In this document: positions 52,605 through 59,790 of the stretch, in pieces
Position numbering within the stretch: the first letter of the stretch is position 1
How the letters are laid out: every line of letters begins with the position of its first letter
From: an uncultured Lachnospiraceae bacterium
GTDB taxonomy: Bacteria; Bacillota; Clostridia; Lachnospirales; Lachnospiraceae
NCBI GenBank assembly: GCA_910588775.1
Contig: CAJURH010000001.1
Coordinates: 62,001 to 126,000 of the forward strand
Reading direction: 5' to 3'
DNA length: 64,000 nucleotides
Program-made: the position numbers and the translations under genes
Notes under the pieces: generated by a model
Told to the model about the DNA's origin: nothing
Seen by the model: only the letters and a program-made list of their open reading frames with translations
Databases searched by the model: none

Positions 52605-54853
52605 AAATAGTGATAATCGGCGGTGTTGCGGGCGGAGCGACAGCCGCAGCGCGCATACGAAGACTGGATGAAAAAGCGCAGGTGATTGTTTTTGAGCGTT
52701 CGGGCTATGTATCTTATGCCAACTGTGGGCTTCCTTACTACATAGGCGGCGTAATCCGTGACAAGGAGGAATTGACGCTGCAAACGCCGGCCAATTTCTG
52801 GAAACGGTTTTGTATTGATGTCCGAACGAGACATGAGGTGACGGCAATCAATCCGGACAGGAAGACGGTCACGGTCTGTGGTTTGGATTCGGGAGAGGCG
52901 TATGAAGAAAGTTATGACAAATTATTGCTCTCGCCTGGGGCGAAACCTACAAAACCGAATCTTCATGGAATGGACAGTGGCAGGCTGTTTTCCCTGCGGA
53001 CAGTGGAAGACACGTTACATATTCGTGAATTTATCGAACAAAAGAACCCTAAAACAGCAGTTTTGGTTGGCGGCGGTTATATTGGGCTGGAGATGGCCGA
53101 GAATCTGGTTGAGATGGGAATGCAAGTTACGATTGTGCAGCGGCCCAACCAGCTTATGAACACCCTGGATTACGATATGGCGGCTTTTGTCCATGCAAAA
53201 ATAAGGGAAAATGGCGTTGCGCTTAAGCTGGGAAGCAATGTAACAGGGTTTGAAGATTGTGAAGATTCCATAGAGGTTCATTTGAAAGATGAAGAGCCTC
53301 TTTGTGCGGATATGGCGATCCTTGCCATTGGCGTAAGCCCAGATACGGGTATCGCTGATAAGGCTGGGCTCAAACTGGGACTCAAAGGCAGCATTGTGGT
53401 GAATGACAAGATGGAAACGTCCCTACCAGATATCTATGCGGTAGGGGACGCTGTTCAGGTTCGCCACAGAGTATCCGGCCAGGATGCGGTGATATCTCTT
53501 GCCGGACCTGCCAACAAACAGGGGCGCATTGCGGCCGACAATATTTGCGGCGGGGACAGTCATTACCAAGGTTCCATGGGCTCCTCTGTGATTAAAATTT
53601 TTGACGCGACCGCCGCCAGTACAGGGTTAACGGAGAAAGCGGCAAAGGCCGGAGAAATATCATATGATAAAATTGTGTTGTTTCCATTGTCCCATGCGGA
53701 GTATTACCCTGGCGCGAAGACAATGGCAATGAAGGTCATTTATGATAAAGAAACCCTTCGTCTGCTTGGCGCTCAGATTGTGGGATATGAAGGGACGGAT
53801 AAGCGGCTGGATGTTTTGGCTACGGCCATTCAAGCGGGAATGAGGGTTGATCTTTTGAAGGACTTGGATCTTGCCTATGCGCCGCCGTATTCATCGGCAA
53901 AAGACCCAGTGAATATGGCAGGATTTATGGCTGAGAATCTTGTATCTGGAAAAATAAGACAATTTCACTGGAACGAGGTGGAGGAACTTCCCCGGGACGG
54001 CAGCGCGGTCTTGCTTGACGTAAGAACGGAAGAAGAATATAATAGAGGGCATGTGGATGGATTTACCAATATCCCAGTTGACCAGCTTCGGGAACGGATA
54101 AACGAGATTGACAACCGCAAACGAGTATATGTGATGTGTCAGTCTGGCGTGAGGAGTTATCTCGCCAGTCGGATATTGAGTCAGGAAGGCTTTGACTGTC
54201 GCCACCTTTCAGGGGGGTACCGGTTCTATGAAACAGTAACCCATGAAAAATATTTTCAGCCACTTTCGCATCCATGCGGTGTGGAAAAATCAGATCAGGA
54301 GGATAAGAAAATGAAAAAAAATCCATATGAGGGAACCCAAACGGAAAAGAATCTGGAGGCTGCATTTGCCGGGGAGTCCCAGGCGAGAAACAAGTATACA
54401 TACTTTGCGTCTGTGGCAAAGAAGGAGGGCTATGAACAAATTTCCGCACTGTTTTTAAAAACGGCGGAAAATGAAAAAGAGCATGCCAAAATGTGGTTCA
54501 AGGAACTGAAAGGGATTGGCGATACTTCCGCCAACCTTGCGGCGGCCGCCGATGGCGAAAATTATGAATGGACGGATATGTACGAAGAATTTGCAAAGAC
54601 AGCAGAGGAAGAAGGATTTCCAGAACTGGCGAAAAAATTCCGTGCGGTGGCGGCGATTGAAAAACATCATGAGGAACGTTATCGTGCGCTGTTAAAAAAT
54701 GTGGAGACTTCCGCTGTATTTGAAAAAAGCGAAGTCAAGGTATGGGAATGCAGAAACTGCGGCCATATCGTAGTTGGCACGAAAGCTCCGGAGGTTTGCC
54801 CGGTTTGTGACCATCCGCAGAGTTATTTTGAGATCCGTGAAGAAAATTATTGA
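52601..54853 (+). CDS. CoA-disulfide reductase-rhodanese-rubrerythrin fusion
   Basis: A 750-residue three-part protein. Residues 1-450 are a pyridine-nucleotide-disulfide oxidoreductase of the CoA-disulfide/persulfide reductase type (FAD motif [11 protein letters not shown], redox Cys42 in [12 protein letters not shown] motif [12 protein letters not shown]). Residues 458-560 are a rhodanese domain with its Cys near 513 (VMCQSGVRS). Residues 571-750 are a complete rubrerythrin with di-iron helices ([29 protein letters not shown]) and a rubredoxin tail (CRNCGH, CPVCDH). The first two parts form a known family (CoADR-Rhd). The rubrerythrin is joined without a stop, yet has its own ribosome binding site and ATG at 54311. 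It would reduce CoA disulfide, persulfide or peroxide. Confidence 0.9.
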   Translation: MKIVIIGGVAGGATAAARIRRLDEKAQVIVFERSGYVSYANCGLPYYIGGVIRDKEELTLQTPANFWKRFCIDVRTRHEVTAINPDRKTVTVCGLDSGEAYEESYDKLLLSPGAKPTKPNLHGMDSGRLFSLRTVEDTLHIREFIEQKNPKTAVLVGGGYIGLEMAENLVEMGMQVTIVQRPNQLMNTLDYDMAAFVHAKIRENGVALKLGSNVTGFEDCEDSIEVHLKDEEPLCADMAILAIGVSPDTGIADKAGLKLGLKGSIVVNDKMETSLPDIYAVGDAVQVRHRVSGQDAVISLAGPANKQGRIAADNICGGDSHYQGSMGSSVIKIFDATAASTGLTEKAAKAGEISYDKIVLFPLSHAEYYPGAKTMAMKVIYDKETLRLLGAQIVGYEGTDKRLDVLATAIQAGMRVDLLKDLDLAYAPPYSSAKDPVNMAGFMAENLVSGKIRQFHWNEVEELPRDGSAVLLDVRTEEEYNRGHVDGFTNIPVDQLRERINEIDNRKRVYVMCQSGVRSYLASRILSQEGFDCRHLSGGYRFYETVTHEKYFQPLSHPCGVEKSDQEDKKMKKNPYEGTQTEKNLEAAFAGESQARNKYTYFASVAKKEGYEQISALFLKTAENEKEHAKMWFKELKGIGDTSANLAAAADGENYEWTDMYEEFAKTAEEEGFPELAKKFRAVAAIEKHHEERYRALLKNVETSAVFEKSEVKVWECRNCGHIVVGTKAPEVCPVCDHPQSYFEIREENY
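54311..54853 (+). CDS. Rubrerythrin, possible separate product from an internal start
   Basis: ATG 54311 in the frame of the fusion is preceded by TCAGGAGGATAAGAAA, an almost ideal site 8 bases away. The 180 residues that follow begin [18 protein letters not shown], exactly like free-standing rubrerythrins. So the cell may make both the long fusion and free rubrerythrin, or this may be a former two-gene pair whose upstream stop codon was lost. Confidence 0.6.
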   Translation: MKKNPYEGTQTEKNLEAAFAGESQARNKYTYFASVAKKEGYEQISALFLKTAENEKEHAKMWFKELKGIGDTSANLAAAADGENYEWTDMYEEFAKTAEEEGFPELAKKFRAVAAIEKHHEERYRALLKNVETSAVFEKSEVKVWECRNCGHIVVGTKAPEVCPVCDHPQSYFEIREENY

Positions 54854-54872
54854 ATGAAATGGTAGTGAGAAA

Positions 54873-54986
54873 TTATAGGAAAAGACTATCCGGCCCACCA
54901 TACTGACTCATAATATATTGCGCCACTTTTGCATTGGGCGTCTTAATATTTACTGGATATTGTAATCTTTTCTCATAATTCCACAT
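54873..54986 (-). CDS. cotJC: cotJC, 5' segment (codons 1-33 then element DNA), split gene
   Basis: Read by hand on the minus strand: ATG 54986, preceded by AAAGGAGG, gives MWNYEKRLQYPVNIK... up to MSQYGGPD at 54888, the typical N-terminus of CotJC. It then runs into element sequence (SLFL) and stops at 54873-54875. As it stands it would make a 37-residue peptide. ATG lies two bases after the cotJB stop, as in normal cotJ operons. Joining codon 33 to the segment ending at 47458 restores the protein. Confidence 0.9.
   Translation of the reverse strand: MWNYEKRLQYPVNIKTPNAKVAQYIMSQYGGPDSLFL
54888..54906 (-). other. Candidate recombination core (5' edge of the cotJC intervening element)
   Basis: Minus-strand TCAGTATGGTGGGCCGGAT within cotJC codons MSQYGGPD. 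It is 16 of 19 identical to the core at 47974-47992; two of the three differences are silent third-position changes and one turns Tyr into Ser. Similarity ends on both sides. Confidence 0.8.
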
Positions 54987-54988
54987 AG

Positions 54989-55285
54989 TTATTTACAACC
55001 TCCTTTATTTTCCCAGGGCCATGGCTGCATCATCCACTCCCAGGACTTACTGGCGCAATCATCGGCAGTGTCAATGGTGAGTGGGCCATAGTTCTGGGCA
55101 TACAATTTCAATAGTTCTTTGCGTTTCTTGATATTTTTCCGATAGAATTCCATTGCTTTTTCACAGTTGGGATGGGTATCCAGGTACAGCAGAATATCGC
55201 TGATGGCGAAACTGTATTCGTTGAGCATTTGCATGAGTTTTTGTTTGGGAGGGCATTCGCGCATTTCGTTATGGTTGGGATTCAT
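54989..55285 (-). CDS. cotJB: Spore coat protein CotJB
   Basis: A 98-residue protein of the CotJB family: LMQMLNEYSFAISDILLYLDTHP near 16-38, then a helical, Lys-rich middle and YGPLTIDTADD near 68-78, with a Trp-rich tail (WEWMMQPWPWE). It is part of the CotJ complex of the inner coat made in the mother cell. ATG 55285 follows GAGGAGGTGCC and overlaps the cotJA stop as ATGA. The longer frame upstream is a cotJA shadow. cotJC follows two bases after its stop. Confidence 0.92.
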   Translation of the reverse strand: MNPNHNEMRECPPKQKLMQMLNEYSFAISDILLYLDTHPNCEKAMEFYRKNIKKRKELLKLYAQNYGPLTIDTADDCASKSWEWMMQPWPWENKGGCK

Positions 55286-55545
55286 CGACGGCACCTCCTC
55301 TGACCGCAGAACGGTTTGCACAGTTCCGGGAAAATGGTTCCAATCTGGAGGGCTTTGCATAAGTCAAAGGTGGTGTGAAATGATTGGCAAGGCACATATC
55401 CCATGGCCAGAGGGAGTGCGTCCAGCCCATCGAATGGCGACTTGGATTCTTCTTTTTTACAGGGAGCCGGCGCGCACTGGGGCCTTGGCTGTGGCGCTGG
55501 GCGCTGCGGCTGGCATCCGCAGCGGTTCATAGCATATCTATCCAT
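55282..55545 (-). CDS. cotJA: Spore coat-associated protein CotJA
   Basis: An 87-residue protein. It has a Cys/Pro/Gln-rich N-terminus (about 8-30), then the CotJA core LPLAMGYVPCQSFHTTFDL and ALQIGTIFPELCKPF. First gene of the cotJ operon; AAAGGAGTATT precedes ATG 55545. In Bacillus the operon is transcribed by sigma-E in the mother cell. No convincing sigma-E promoter could be fixed here. Confidence 0.9.
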   Translation of the reverse strand: MDRYAMNRCGCQPQRPAPQPRPQCAPAPCKKEESKSPFDGLDALPLAMGYVPCQSFHTTFDLCKALQIGTIFPELCKPFCGQRRCRR

Positions 55546-55725
55546 AATACTCCTTTCAATTACAGCGAAATAAATGGTTTGTTACATAGTATCTTATGTC
55601 TGGGCTAAGCCAGTTGTGAATGGGCGACGGAACCAGCCGGCAAAATAAAGCTGTGCTTTTGGCAAAATTGTGTTATAATAGAAAACCGATAGAGTGAAAT
55701 GCTTTTGTTTATGGGAGTGTGGATT

Positions 55726-56901
55726 ATGGCAAGCATCCGTGCAAAGAAAACAATTCCCAGGTTCCAGAGCAAAGAGGAATACTATGATTACAGCCTGGTA
55801 GCTGTGATTATATTACTGATTGTTTTTGGCCTGATTATGCTTTACAGCACCAGTTCCTATGTGGCGCAGCTCAACCATGGGGATGATATGTTCTATTTTG
55901 GGAAACAGGCGATGATCAGTGGGGCCAGCGTCGTCATTGCTCTGATTCTTTCCAAGTTTGATTATCATTTGTTGGGAAAAATGCCCACGTTGATTTATTC
56001 CACAGCCATGGTTCTTATGGTGATGGTGAAGATTACGCCTCTGGGCGTGGAGGTAAATGGCGCCAAACGGTGGCTGCGGATTGCCGGCGTGCAGTTTCAG
56101 CCCTCTGAGATCGCCAAGATTGCGGCCATTGTGACCATCTCCTTCATGGTAATCCGAATGGGGAAGAAAGCGGCAGGCGCTCGGGGGATGGGGATTCTGG
56201 CCGGAACCGGCGGTGCGCTGGGGCTTGTAACATTGGTTTTTACGGATAATTTGAGCACAGCGATTATTATCTGGGGTATAACCGGCGTATTGATCTTCAT
56301 CGCCCATCCAAAGACGAAGCCCTTTGTGTTGGGGTTCATCTGTTTTGCGGCGTTGGTGGCGGCCGGGGTAATCATTTTGGCGGCCAGCATTGACACCAGC
56401 AGCAATTTCCGTGTGCGCCGGGTGCTGACGTGGTTGCGCCCGGAAGAGTATTCCGCCTCCGGCGGGTATCAGGTACTGCAGGCTTTGTATGCGGTGGGGT
56501 CCGGCGGCTTCTTTGGCAAAGGTCTGGGCAACAGTATGCAGAAATTGAGTTGGATACCAGAAGCGCAAAACGACATGATTTTCTCTGTAATTTGTGAAGA
56601 GCTGGGGATTTTTGGCGCGTCTGTGATCTTGCTTCTATTCGCCTACCTTCTGTACCGGCTGATTTTTATCGCCCAGAATGCGCCGGATTTATTCGGTTCG
56701 CTGCTGGTAAGCGGAGTTTTCGTCCACATCGCGCTTCAGGTGGTTTTAAACATATGCGTGGTCACCAACCTGATTCCCACCACTGGGATTACGCTTCCCT
56801 TCTTCAGTTATGGAGGCACGTCCATACTGTTTTTGATGAGCGAGATGGGAATTGCTTTGAGCGTGGCCAGGAATATTAAATTTCAGGAAGAGATGATTTG
56901 A
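55726..56901 (+). CDS. SEDS-family peptidoglycan glycosyltransferase (FtsW/RodA/SpoVE type)
   Basis: A 391-residue polytopic membrane protein with about ten helices. SEDS signatures are seen: WLRIAGVQFQPSEIAK near 118-133, the extracellular SGGYQVLQALYAVGSGGFFGKGLG loop and AQNDMIFSVICEELG near 282-296, and PTTGITLPFFSYGGTS near 346-361. It polymerises glycan strands from lipid II together with a class B penicillin-binding protein; none is adjacent. ATG 55726 follows GGGAG; the open frame from 55699 is possible. Whether it is FtsW, RodA or the sporulation form SpoVE cannot be settled from sequence alone. Confidence 0.92.
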   Translation: MASIRAKKTIPRFQSKEEYYDYSLVAVIILLIVFGLIMLYSTSSYVAQLNHGDDMFYFGKQAMISGASVVIALILSKFDYHLLGKMPTLIYSTAMVLMVMVKITPLGVEVNGAKRWLRIAGVQFQPSEIAKIAAIVTISFMVIRMGKKAAGARGMGILAGTGGALGLVTLVFTDNLSTAIIIWGITGVLIFIAHPKTKPFVLGFICFAALVAAGVIILAASIDTSSNFRVRRVLTWLRPEEYSASGGYQVLQALYAVGSGGFFGKGLGNSMQKLSWIPEAQNDMIFSVICEELGIFGASVILLLFAYLLYRLIFIAQNAPDLFGSLLVSGVFVHIALQVVLNICVVTNLIPTTGITLPFFSYGGTSILFLMSEMGIALSVARNIKFQEEMI

Positions 56902-56909
56902 AATTATTC

Positions 56910-56938
56910 TTGACAAACATATAAGCAGCGGATATACT
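56910..56938 (+). promoter_or_regulatory. Strong sigma-A promoter of acpP
   Basis: TTGACA (56910-56915), a 17-base spacer and TATACT (56933-56938), the best consensus match in the window. It leaves a leader of about 210 bases. Confidence 0.75.
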
Positions 56939-56944
56939 TTGGTT

Positions 56945-57153
56945 ATCAAAATATTTTGTTTAAAATTAGGAAATATTTTTATAGGCGAATGCGAGACATT
57001 TATTTCATATTCTGCGTTTGTTCAAAACAGATAGAGCGGGGTTCAAAACCGTTTTTAATTCGCTCCTTATTTATCTGTTTTGGCCAAGCTTTGGTTACGA
57101 AATGGGCGTTTCGCAATTCCCTCGAATATTTTACGTTAAAAGGAGAATAAACC
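56945..57153 (+). promoter_or_regulatory. Folded acpP leader
   Basis: Within the leader, AAAACAGATA (from about 57025) pairs with TATCTGTTTT (about 57072-57081). It encloses GAGCG...CGCTC and a GGTT-CAA-AACC hairpin. Further on, GAAATGGGCG/TTTCGCAAT (57099-57117) resembles the palindrome before the YbjQ gene at 5789-5811. No FapR-type site or known riboswitch was recognised, and no terminator. Confidence 0.45.
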
Positions 57154-57390
57154 ATGTTAGAAAAAATGAGAGAAATTATTGCAGACCAATTAAACTGTGA
57201 CGCGGACAGCATTACGCCGGACACTTCCTTTAAAGATGATCTGGGAGCGGACTCCCTGGATCTGTTTGAGTTGGTTATGGCGTTGGAAGACGAGTACAGC
57301 GTGGAGATTCCAGCAGAAGAACTGACAGATCTGACCACTGTTGGGTCCGTTATTGACTATCTGAAGAACAAAGGCGTGGTAGCTGAATAA
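57154..57390 (+). CDS. acpP: Acyl carrier protein
   Basis: A 78-residue acidic helical protein that carries fatty-acid intermediates on a phosphopantetheine arm. The attachment site is Ser in GADSLDLFELVMALE (near 37). Length and acidity are normal. AAAAGGAG precedes the ATG. Other fab genes are not adjacent. In other bacteria acpP often sits with plsX, fabD or fabG, so this isolated single gene with a strong promoter is a little unusual. Confidence 0.96.
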   Translation: MLEKMREIIADQLNCDADSITPDTSFKDDLGADSLDLFELVMALEDEYSVEIPAEELTDLTTVGSVIDYLKNKGVVAE

Positions 57391-57422
57391 GAAAAACAAA
57401 AAGAGGTAAATATGCACAGCAG

Positions 57423-57451
57423 TTGCAAAGTTTGCCCACTTCAAGTATAAT
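57423..57451 (+). promoter_or_regulatory. Sigma-A-type promoter of the Sir2-like/gltX operon
   Basis: TTGCAA (57423-57428), a 17-base spacer and TATAAT (57446-57451). The open frame upstream of ATG 57563 overlaps the leader and is not coding. Confidence 0.65.
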
Positions 57452-57562
57452 GTAGATAGACGGGGATGCTGGGTGACCGGTATCCCTTATTGTTGCATAA
57501 GGAGCGTAGAAGATTTCAAGCGTGCATGTTTGTGGACTCTATTTGAAAAAGGAGGGCAGCTT

Positions 57563-58324
57563 ATGACGGCAAATAAAATCGAAGTGGCGCGGCGGACTAT
57601 CATGAAAAGTTCTTATCTTGTATGTTTGCAGGGACATAATGCCAGCACAGATTGCGGGTGCATCGATTACAGGGATTCCAATGTGGCGTATGACATTGAA
57701 GAGAAGTATGGATATTCTCCAGAAGAGATGTTTCATGCCAGTTTCTATAATGCCCGGCCGGAACAATTCTTCAAGTATTATAAACAAGAAATGTTGGAAC
57801 ATACTGGAACGCCTGGAGCGGGAGCGCTGGCTCTTGCCCAACTGGAGAGGGAAGGGATTTTAAAATGTGTGATCACACGGGAAATTTTCAGTTTGGCGCG
57901 GCGGGCCGGGTGCAAGAATGTGGTGGAGCTCCACGGTAGCGTGTTTCAAAATATGTGTTCCCATTGTCGGAGAGACTATTCTTTGGAATATGTGAAGAAA
58001 GCCAAAGGAGTGCCTCTGTGCGAGAAATGCCACAGGCCAATTCGTCCGCAGGTCTGCCTGGTGGGCGAACAGGTGGACAACGCCAGAGTCACCCGCGCGG
58101 CGGAGGAAGTGGAAAAGGCGGATGTGCTTCTTTTGGTGTGCTGTTCCATGAACCAGCGGCTGGTAGCCACACATTTGAAATATTTTGACGGAAATAAGGT
58201 AATCTTAATCAATCCGCTGGAACATTATTCTGACATTCGGGCGGATATTGTGATTCATGGAAGAGCGGCGGAGATTCTTCCGAAGATTGTAAATGCGAAA
58301 AGAGAGGATGACGAGAAACAATGA
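57563..58324 (+). CDS. Atypical Sir2-family (sirtuin-like) protein
   Basis: A 253-residue sirtuin-like protein. It keeps the zinc ribbon (CSHCRRDYSL...CEKCHRP, near 133-159) and the catalytic-type His in ELHGSVFQNMC (near 125). The NAD-binding loop reads LQGHNASTDCGCIDYRD where classic sirtuins have GAGxS-SGIPDFR, and the TQN-ID motif is TREIFSLARRAG. NAD-dependent deacylation is therefore uncertain. ATG 57563 follows AAAGGAGG. Its TGA overlaps the gltX ATG by 4 bases, a translationally coupled pair that links it to tRNA charging by position only. Confidence 0.8.
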   Translation: MTANKIEVARRTIMKSSYLVCLQGHNASTDCGCIDYRDSNVAYDIEEKYGYSPEEMFHASFYNARPEQFFKYYKQEMLEHTGTPGAGALALAQLEREGILKCVITREIFSLARRAGCKNVVELHGSVFQNMCSHCRRDYSLEYVKKAKGVPLCEKCHRPIRPQVCLVGEQVDNARVTRAAEEVEKADVLLLVCCSMNQRLVATHLKYFDGNKVILINPLEHYSDIRADIVIHGRAAEILPKIVNAKREDDEKQ

Positions 58325-59790
58325 ATCGAGTAAGGACCAGATTTGCCCCCAGCCCAACGGGCAGGATGCATGTGGGAAACTTAAGGACGGCTTTGTATGC
58401 GTATCTGATAGCGAAACACCAAGGCGGAGATTTTATTCTGCGCATTGAGGACACGGATCAGGAACGCTTTATGGAAGGGGCGCTGGAGATTATTTACCGG
58501 ACTCTGGAAAAGACGGGACTCGTTCACGATGAGGGACCGGACAAGGACGGGGGATATGGCCCCTATGTGCAGAGCCAGCGGTGTGAGGCGGGGCTGTATC
58601 GGAAATACGCGCAGCAGTTAATCGATCAGGGAGACGCTTATTACTGTTTCTGTACGCCAGAGCGTCTGGAAAGCCTGAAAAACAGTGTGTCCGATAAGGA
58701 GATACGCATCTATGACAAACATTGTCTAAGCCTTAGCAAAGAGGAAGTCCAGACCAAGTTAGACGCCGGGGAGCCTTATGTGATCCGTTTCAACATGCCC
58801 ACGGAAGGGACGACCACATTCCACGACGATATTTACGGGGCGATTACAGTTCCAAATGAAGAACTGGAAGATCTGATCCTGATTAAGACAGACGGGTATC
58901 CTACTTATAATTTTGCCAATGTAGTGGACGATCATCTGATGGAAATCACCCATGTGGTGCGTGGAAATGAATACTTGTCTTCTGCGCCCAAATACAACCG
59001 GATTTACCAGGCTTTTGGATGGGAAGTCCCTACGTATGTACATTGTCCTCTGATTACGAATGAAGATCATCAGAAGCTAAGCAAGCGTTCTGGTCACTCC
59101 TCCTACGAAGATCTGGTGGAGCAGGGATTTTTAACGGAAGCCATTGTGAACTTTGTGGCGCTCTTAGGCTGGAGTCCTTCCGAGAATCGGGAAATCTATT
59201 CGCTGGAGGAATTGGTGGAAGCTTTCGACTACCGCCATATGAGCAAATCCCCAGCTGTCTTCGACATAGTGAAACTGAAATGGATGAACGGTGAGTACAT
59301 GAAAGCCATGGACGAAGAGGCGTTCTACGAGATGGCGCTGCCCTGGCTGGAAAAAGCCATTTCCCGGGAAGTGGACTTTAAGAAAATTGCCAAAATGGTG
59401 CAGACCCGCATCGAGGTTCTGCCGGAGATCCCGGAGATGGTGGATTTCTTCCAGGAGGTTCTGCCCTACGAGATATCCATGTATGCCCACAAGAAAATGA
59501 AATCCACGCCGGAGACTTCTCTGACGGTGTTAGAAGAGGCGCTTTTGCTGCTGGAAAGTCAAGAGGATTACAGCAACGACGCCCTGTTCGCCACCTTAAG
59601 CGCCTACGTGAAGGAGAAAGGTTATAAGACTGGCTATGTGATGTGGCCCATCCGCACGGCGTTGTCCGGCAAACAGATGACCCCGGCGGGAGCTACGGAG
59701 ATTATGGAAGTGATTGGAAAGGAAGAGTCCCTGCGCCGGATACGCCAAGCCATCCAAAAGCTCAGGGAGGATTCACAAGAAATTGGATAA
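58321..59790 (+). CDS. gltX: Glutamyl-tRNA synthetase
   Basis: Class I aminoacyl-tRNA synthetase of 489 residues that charges tRNA-Glu. The HIGH motif is APSPTGRMHVGNLRTALY (near 9-26) and the KMSKS motif is HQKLSKRSGH (near 250-259). The C-terminal helical anticodon-binding domain is complete. It may be discriminating or non-discriminating for tRNA-Gln; this cannot be told here. The start overlaps the Sir2-like gene (ATGA) and the end overlaps the helicase gene by 8 bases. Confidence 0.96.
   Translation: MNRVRTRFAPSPTGRMHVGNLRTALYAYLIAKHQGGDFILRIEDTDQERFMEGALEIIYRTLEKTGLVHDEGPDKDGGYGPYVQSQRCEAGLYRKYAQQLIDQGDAYYCFCTPERLESLKNSVSDKEIRIYDKHCLSLSKEEVQTKLDAGEPYVIRFNMPTEGTTTFHDDIYGAITVPNEELEDLILIKTDGYPTYNFANVVDDHLMEITHVVRGNEYLSSAPKYNRIYQAFGWEVPTYVHCPLITNEDHQKLSKRSGHSSYEDLVEQGFLTEAIVNFVALLGWSPSENREIYSLEELVEAFDYRHMSKSPAVFDIVKLKWMNGEYMKAMDEEAFYEMALPWLEKAISREVDFKKIAKMVQTRIEVLPEIPEMVDFFQEVLPYEISMYAHKKMKSTPETSLTVLEEALLLLESQEDYSNDALFATLSAYVKEKGYKTGYVMWPIRTALSGKQMTPAGATEIMEVIGKEESLRRIRQAIQKLREDSQEIG

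Larger units (their letters stand above)
47974..54906 (-). mobile_element. Skin-like intervening element (about 6.9 kb) splitting cotJC
   Basis: The two halves of cotJC flank this block in the same orientation, and the near-identical 19-base cores are exactly 6914 bases apart. Precise recombination restores the frame ...MSQYGGPD|GEINASLRY.... Inside are a large serine recombinase next to one edge, a 50-codon gene overlapping its start, a MITE-like repeat, rubredoxin, thioesterase, MerR, flavodoxin, and a CoA-disulfide reductase-rhodanese-rubrerythrin gene whose stop is 35 bases from the other edge. There are no phage structural or replication genes. The plan equals that of skin and related elements removed from sporulation genes in the mother cell. 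Excision itself is inference. Confidence 0.85.

Noticed and set aside
47974..54906. Prophage in cotJC
   Set aside because: No structural, lysis, packaging or replication genes are present; only a recombinase and metabolic cargo.
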